This document shows positions 61,773 to 64,000 of a DNA stretch of 64,000 nucleotides, piece after piece. The translations under genes and the position numbers were made by a program. The notes under the pieces were generated by a model that searched no databases, had not been told where the DNA came from, and saw only the letters and a list, made by a program, of their open reading frames with translations. The stretch's first letter is position 1. The number at the start of each line of letters is the position of its first letter. This DNA comes from Kordia sp965224175 (GTDB lineage: Bacteria; Bacteroidota; Bacteroidia; Flavobacteriales; Flavobacteriaceae): the NCBI RefSeq assembly GCF_965224175.1, contig NZ_OZ245041.1, positions 5,270,001-5,334,000 on the forward strand. The letters run 5' to 3'.

Positions 61773-61813
61773 GTGTTTTTAAACGTTAGTTTGAGCGGCG
61801 AATCTATTTTGTT

Positions 61814-61864
61814 AGTACTTCTCGATACAAAATTTCATCCTGAAATTTCACTCGAAGAGACGAT
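61814..61864. repeat. Flavobacterial dispersed palindromic repeat, copy 2
   Basis: AGTACTTCTCGATAC, inner stem AAATTTCA / TGAAATTT, then CACTCGAAGAGACG. The gap between genes here holds nothing else but AT-rich repeats. Confidence 0.75.
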
Positions 61865-61938
61865 TGGAGTATGAAGTTAAAGAGTTTATAGGAAATGTAG
61901 TAATTTAATATTTATCATTTAAAATTTAGCATTTTCAA

Positions 61939-61995
61939 GTACTTCTCGATACTATTTTTCTCCATTTTATTTCGAAAAATCACTCGAAGAGACGG
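61939..61995. repeat. Flavobacterial dispersed palindromic repeat, copy 3
   Basis: AGTACTTCTCGATAC, inner ATTTTTC / GAAAAAT arms, then CACTCGAAGAGACGG. Between and after the copies ATTTAAAATTTAGCATTT recurs, also found at 53.6 kb in diverged form. Confidence 0.75.
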
Positions 61996-62078
61996 TTTTT
62001 GGTTTTAAAGAGTTGTAGTTTCTAAGTGCGTTAGCGATTCAACATTCATCATTTAAAATTTAGCATTTAGAAAATTTC

Positions 62079-62843
62079 CTATTGTTCCAACCATTTTCTA
62101 AAATCTGAAGTTGTAGACGAACTTGTCATTACTTTTTCTTTGATTCCAGAAAGTTGAATTAACAAACGATTTTTGAAGTGACTTTCTATATTTTCAATGT
62201 ATTCAATATGTGCAATTTGACTACGATTGATACGAAAAAACTTCAAAGGATTTAGCATTTGTTGAATGGTTCCTAGATTGTGTGAAATCGGGAATTTTTT
62301 ACCAGAATGATCTACAGCCATACAAAAATCACCGGAAGCTTCAATCAAACTAATGTCACTCACACTTAACAGTTGAATTCCTTTTGATTTTTTAATGACA
62401 AAACGCTTTTTATAATTCGTTTCTTCTTGCTTCAATGCAGATTTTAAAAGATTGATCGTTTCGTCATGAATTGGTTGATAACTTTCTGCCTTAAAAAACG
62501 ATTGAAACTTGTTCAATGCCTGACTAATGTCATCTTTTGTATATGGTTTTAAAATATATGCAATTCCATTCGTACGAAAAGCTTCAAACAAATATTCATC
62601 ATGTGCGGAACAAAATATAATAGGACAATCAATTTTTACTGTATTAAAAACATCAAAAGAAATTCCGTCTAACAATTGAATATCTGATAAAATAAAATCA
62701 TAATTATTTTGAGACAGAAACTCACGTGCTTTCTCATTAGAACGTGCCCAATCATGAGCAAACGATTCGTTAAAATAGCTTTCTAAATGTGTGGTAAGCT
62801 TTTCGTAAGCTGGAATTTCGTCTTCTAAAATTAATATTCGCAT
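62079..62843 (-). CDS. LytTR response regulator
   Basis: A 254-residue regulator. Receiver domain begins RILILEDEIPAYEKL and has phospho-Asp in FILSDIQLLDG and the Lys of YILKPYT. C-terminal LytTR DNA-binding domain includes LIEASGDFCMAVD and FFRINRSQIAHIEYI. Start set at MRILIL, overlapping the kinase gene slightly less than the longest frame. Confidence 0.92.
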   Translation of the reverse strand: MRILILEDEIPAYEKLTTHLESYFNESFAHDWARSNEKAREFLSQNNYDFILSDIQLLDGISFDVFNTVKIDCPIIFCSAHDEYLFEAFRTNGIAYILKPYTKDDISQALNKFQSFFKAESYQPIHDETINLLKSALKQEETNYKKRFVIKKSKGIQLLSVSDISLIEASGDFCMAVDHSGKKFPISHNLGTIQQMLNPLKFFRINRSQIAHIEYIENIESHFKNRLLIQLSGIKEKVMTSSSTTSDFRKWLEQ

Positions 62844-62856
62844 CGAACTCATAAAT

Positions 62857-63870
62857 TTAAGATTCTTCACTGAGTTTAATAATTGGAATTTTTACGGTAA
62901 AATCACTCACGTTATCCGTGATTATAGGTTTTTGATCAGATAATAATGTATATCTATATTCTAAATTTTTTAGCCCAGTTCCTAGTGATTCTTGATTGGT
63001 TTTAATCATACTTTTTGTATTAGAAATAGTGAGCCAATCTTCATCGATAGTTAATGTTGCAGTAATGACTTTTCCATGTTGCGAACGATTGTGTTTTGCT
63101 ACATTTTCTAATAACGTTTGAATGGCGCCTGTAGGCACAAATTTATGCTCTAGCGAAGCATTTTTAGTAATTGTAAACTCATAATCGTTTCCAAAACGTG
63201 TTTTTATCAAGAAGATATAATTCTCTGCCAAATTCATCTCTTCGGTCAATTCCATGACTTCAGCATCTTTTGTCTGAATTAAATAGCGATACAATGAAGA
63301 TAAACGATTGATATATTCTTTTGCCTTTTCTGTGTCGCTATCAATCAAAGCATCAAGCGTATTCAAATTATTAAACAAAAAGTGTGGACTGATTTGTGAG
63401 CGCAATAACTTCAATTCGTTTTCCTTTTGTTTCTGCTGTATCGTGCTAAATAATACTTGATTTTCATAATACTTTTTAGCAAGTAACAATCCAAATGGTA
63501 AACCCATACTTTCAGCCGTATTTGAAATGTAATTTAAAATTTTCTGAAAGTTAAAAGTAAATTTACTCCAATCATGTCCGCCGCTATAAAATCCAATAGC
63601 ATTTTCTAAAAAACCAGCTGTAGTCATCAGTAATACTGACCAAAATGTAAAATGTAAATATTTCTTTTTATTGATGATATAATCAGGCAGTAACCAATAC
63701 ATAAAGATTAGAATCATTCCTACATCTAATATGATAAATGTAGGAATGTCAAGGAAATATTCTATAAGATCGTTTTCTCTATCAATATACTCATATACTG
63801 CCATTAATACAGAAATACTGTAATAAATGAGAAAGAGCATGAAATCAGATCTGTTGAGTTTTGTGTTCAT
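62857..63870 (-). CDS. LytS-type sensor histidine kinase
   Basis: A 337-residue kinase with about four membrane helices in the first 130 residues and a cytoplasmic His_kinase domain: LRSQISPHFLFNNLNTLDAL (phospho-His), then an ATP-binding part with VPTGAIQTLLENVAKHN. Paired with the LytTR regulator, 13 nt away. No periplasmic sensing domain is seen. Signal unknown. Confidence 0.92.
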   Translation of the reverse strand: MNTKLNRSDFMLFLIYYSISVLMAVYEYIDRENDLIEYFLDIPTFIILDVGMILIFMYWLLPDYIINKKKYLHFTFWSVLLMTTAGFLENAIGFYSGGHDWSKFTFNFQKILNYISNTAESMGLPFGLLLAKKYYENQVLFSTIQQKQKENELKLLRSQISPHFLFNNLNTLDALIDSDTEKAKEYINRLSSLYRYLIQTKDAEVMELTEEMNLAENYIFLIKTRFGNDYEFTITKNASLEHKFVPTGAIQTLLENVAKHNRSQHGKVITATLTIDEDWLTISNTKSMIKTNQESLGTGLKNLEYRYTLLSDQKPIITDNVSDFTVKIPIIKLSEES

Positions 63871-63900
63871 AATGAGTCCTTAAAAATAGGGTAAAAATTA

Positions 63901-64000
63901 TTATTGTTGCGTTTTAATACGATCAACTTCATCGCCAGCACTATTTTTTCTATTTTTCTTTTTGTTGTATTTCTTTCCGAAACTATAGCTTAATTGTAAA
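63901..64000 (-). CDS. 3' end of an outer-membrane beta-barrel gene
   Basis: The minus strand reads LQLSYSFGKKYNKKKNRK... to a TAA. The pattern of a final beta strand, Tyr-Ser-Phe-Gly-Lys, then a basic tail resembles outer-membrane barrels of the TonB-dependent/CarboxypepD-reg-like type in Flavobacteria. The main part lies outside the window. Confidence 0.6.
   Translation of the reverse strand, partial: LQLSYSFGKKYNKKKNRKNSAGDEVDRIKTQQ

Noticed and set aside
61773..62078. Small RNA gene in the 306-nt gap after ccsBA
   Set aside because: The structure is accounted for by two dispersed palindromic repeats and AT-rich repeats; no promoter or terminator pair is visible.

Overview
The window looks like chromosome of a marine Flavobacteriaceae bacterium (Bacteroidota, Kordia-like by impression; this cannot be proven from the sequence alone). 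Reasons: high A+T content, almost no Shine-Dalgarno sites, a promoter with the Bacteroidota TTG-N19-TAnnTTTG form in front of an HU gene, type IX secretion C-terminal sorting domains, families largely confined to this phylum (START-like, DUF4290, DUF2911, fused CcsBA, class I lanthipeptide-type leaders), and flavobacterial dispersed repeats.

Layout. 1-4980 is an accessory island: the 3' end of an unknown gene, a Cas6b-type crRNA endonuclease gene, a degenerate 15-unit CRISPR array in which 8 repeats are split by a related 97-254 nt insert carrying a covarying hairpin, a tyrosine recombinase, and a tRNA-Met whose 3' end faces the island. 5.1-17.4 kb is mostly housekeeping (aminotransferase IV, YqgE, HU, Fmt, RecQ, NadR-like ATPase, DUF493, DUF4290, MurA with Asp in place of the fosfomycin-target Cys, OmpA) with one decayed cyanophycinase-like secreted protein gene. 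17.5-28.9 kb is a FAS1 lipoprotein and a long leftward run that looks like a light/photo-oxidative stress regulon: TetR-like regulator, ABC1 kinase, flavin reductase, SDR-DUF2867, divergent cryptochrome, two small proteins, GTP cyclohydrolase I, atypical SDR, TspO, SRPBCC protein and CPD photolyase. A shared AGTTRAACAAAA-like motif lies upstream of its segments.

29-42 kb holds an aquaporin, DUF2911 protein, vanadium-haloperoxidase/PAP2 lipoprotein, an SSS symporter preceded by an unannotated-size 34-residue membrane protein, a PIG-L deacetylase, four tandem Cys-rich RiPP precursors (leader LxLxxxxIxxL, GG cut site, core motif [ST]CxWxxC in three of four) without modification enzymes in view, and an M1 aminopeptidase. 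42.7-53.4 kb is a divergent locus: an ECF sigma factor and TPR anti-sigma factor facing a leftward set of five exported proteins plus a TPR-CHAT caspase-like protein, separated by a perfect 10-bp inverted repeat in the sigma/DUF4412 intergenic region. 53.6-64 kb contains Maf, UbiA prenyltransferase, KdsC-like phosphatase, a DUF2520 protein, ankyrin protein, membrane proteins, a group III truncated haemoglobin, the fused CcsBA cytochrome c maturation protein, a LytS/LytTR two-component pair and the 3' end of an outer-membrane barrel gene.

The strongest candidates for something undescribed are the split-repeat CRISPR array, the [ST]CxWxxC RiPP precursor family, and the ECF-sigma/CHAT surface-protein locus.
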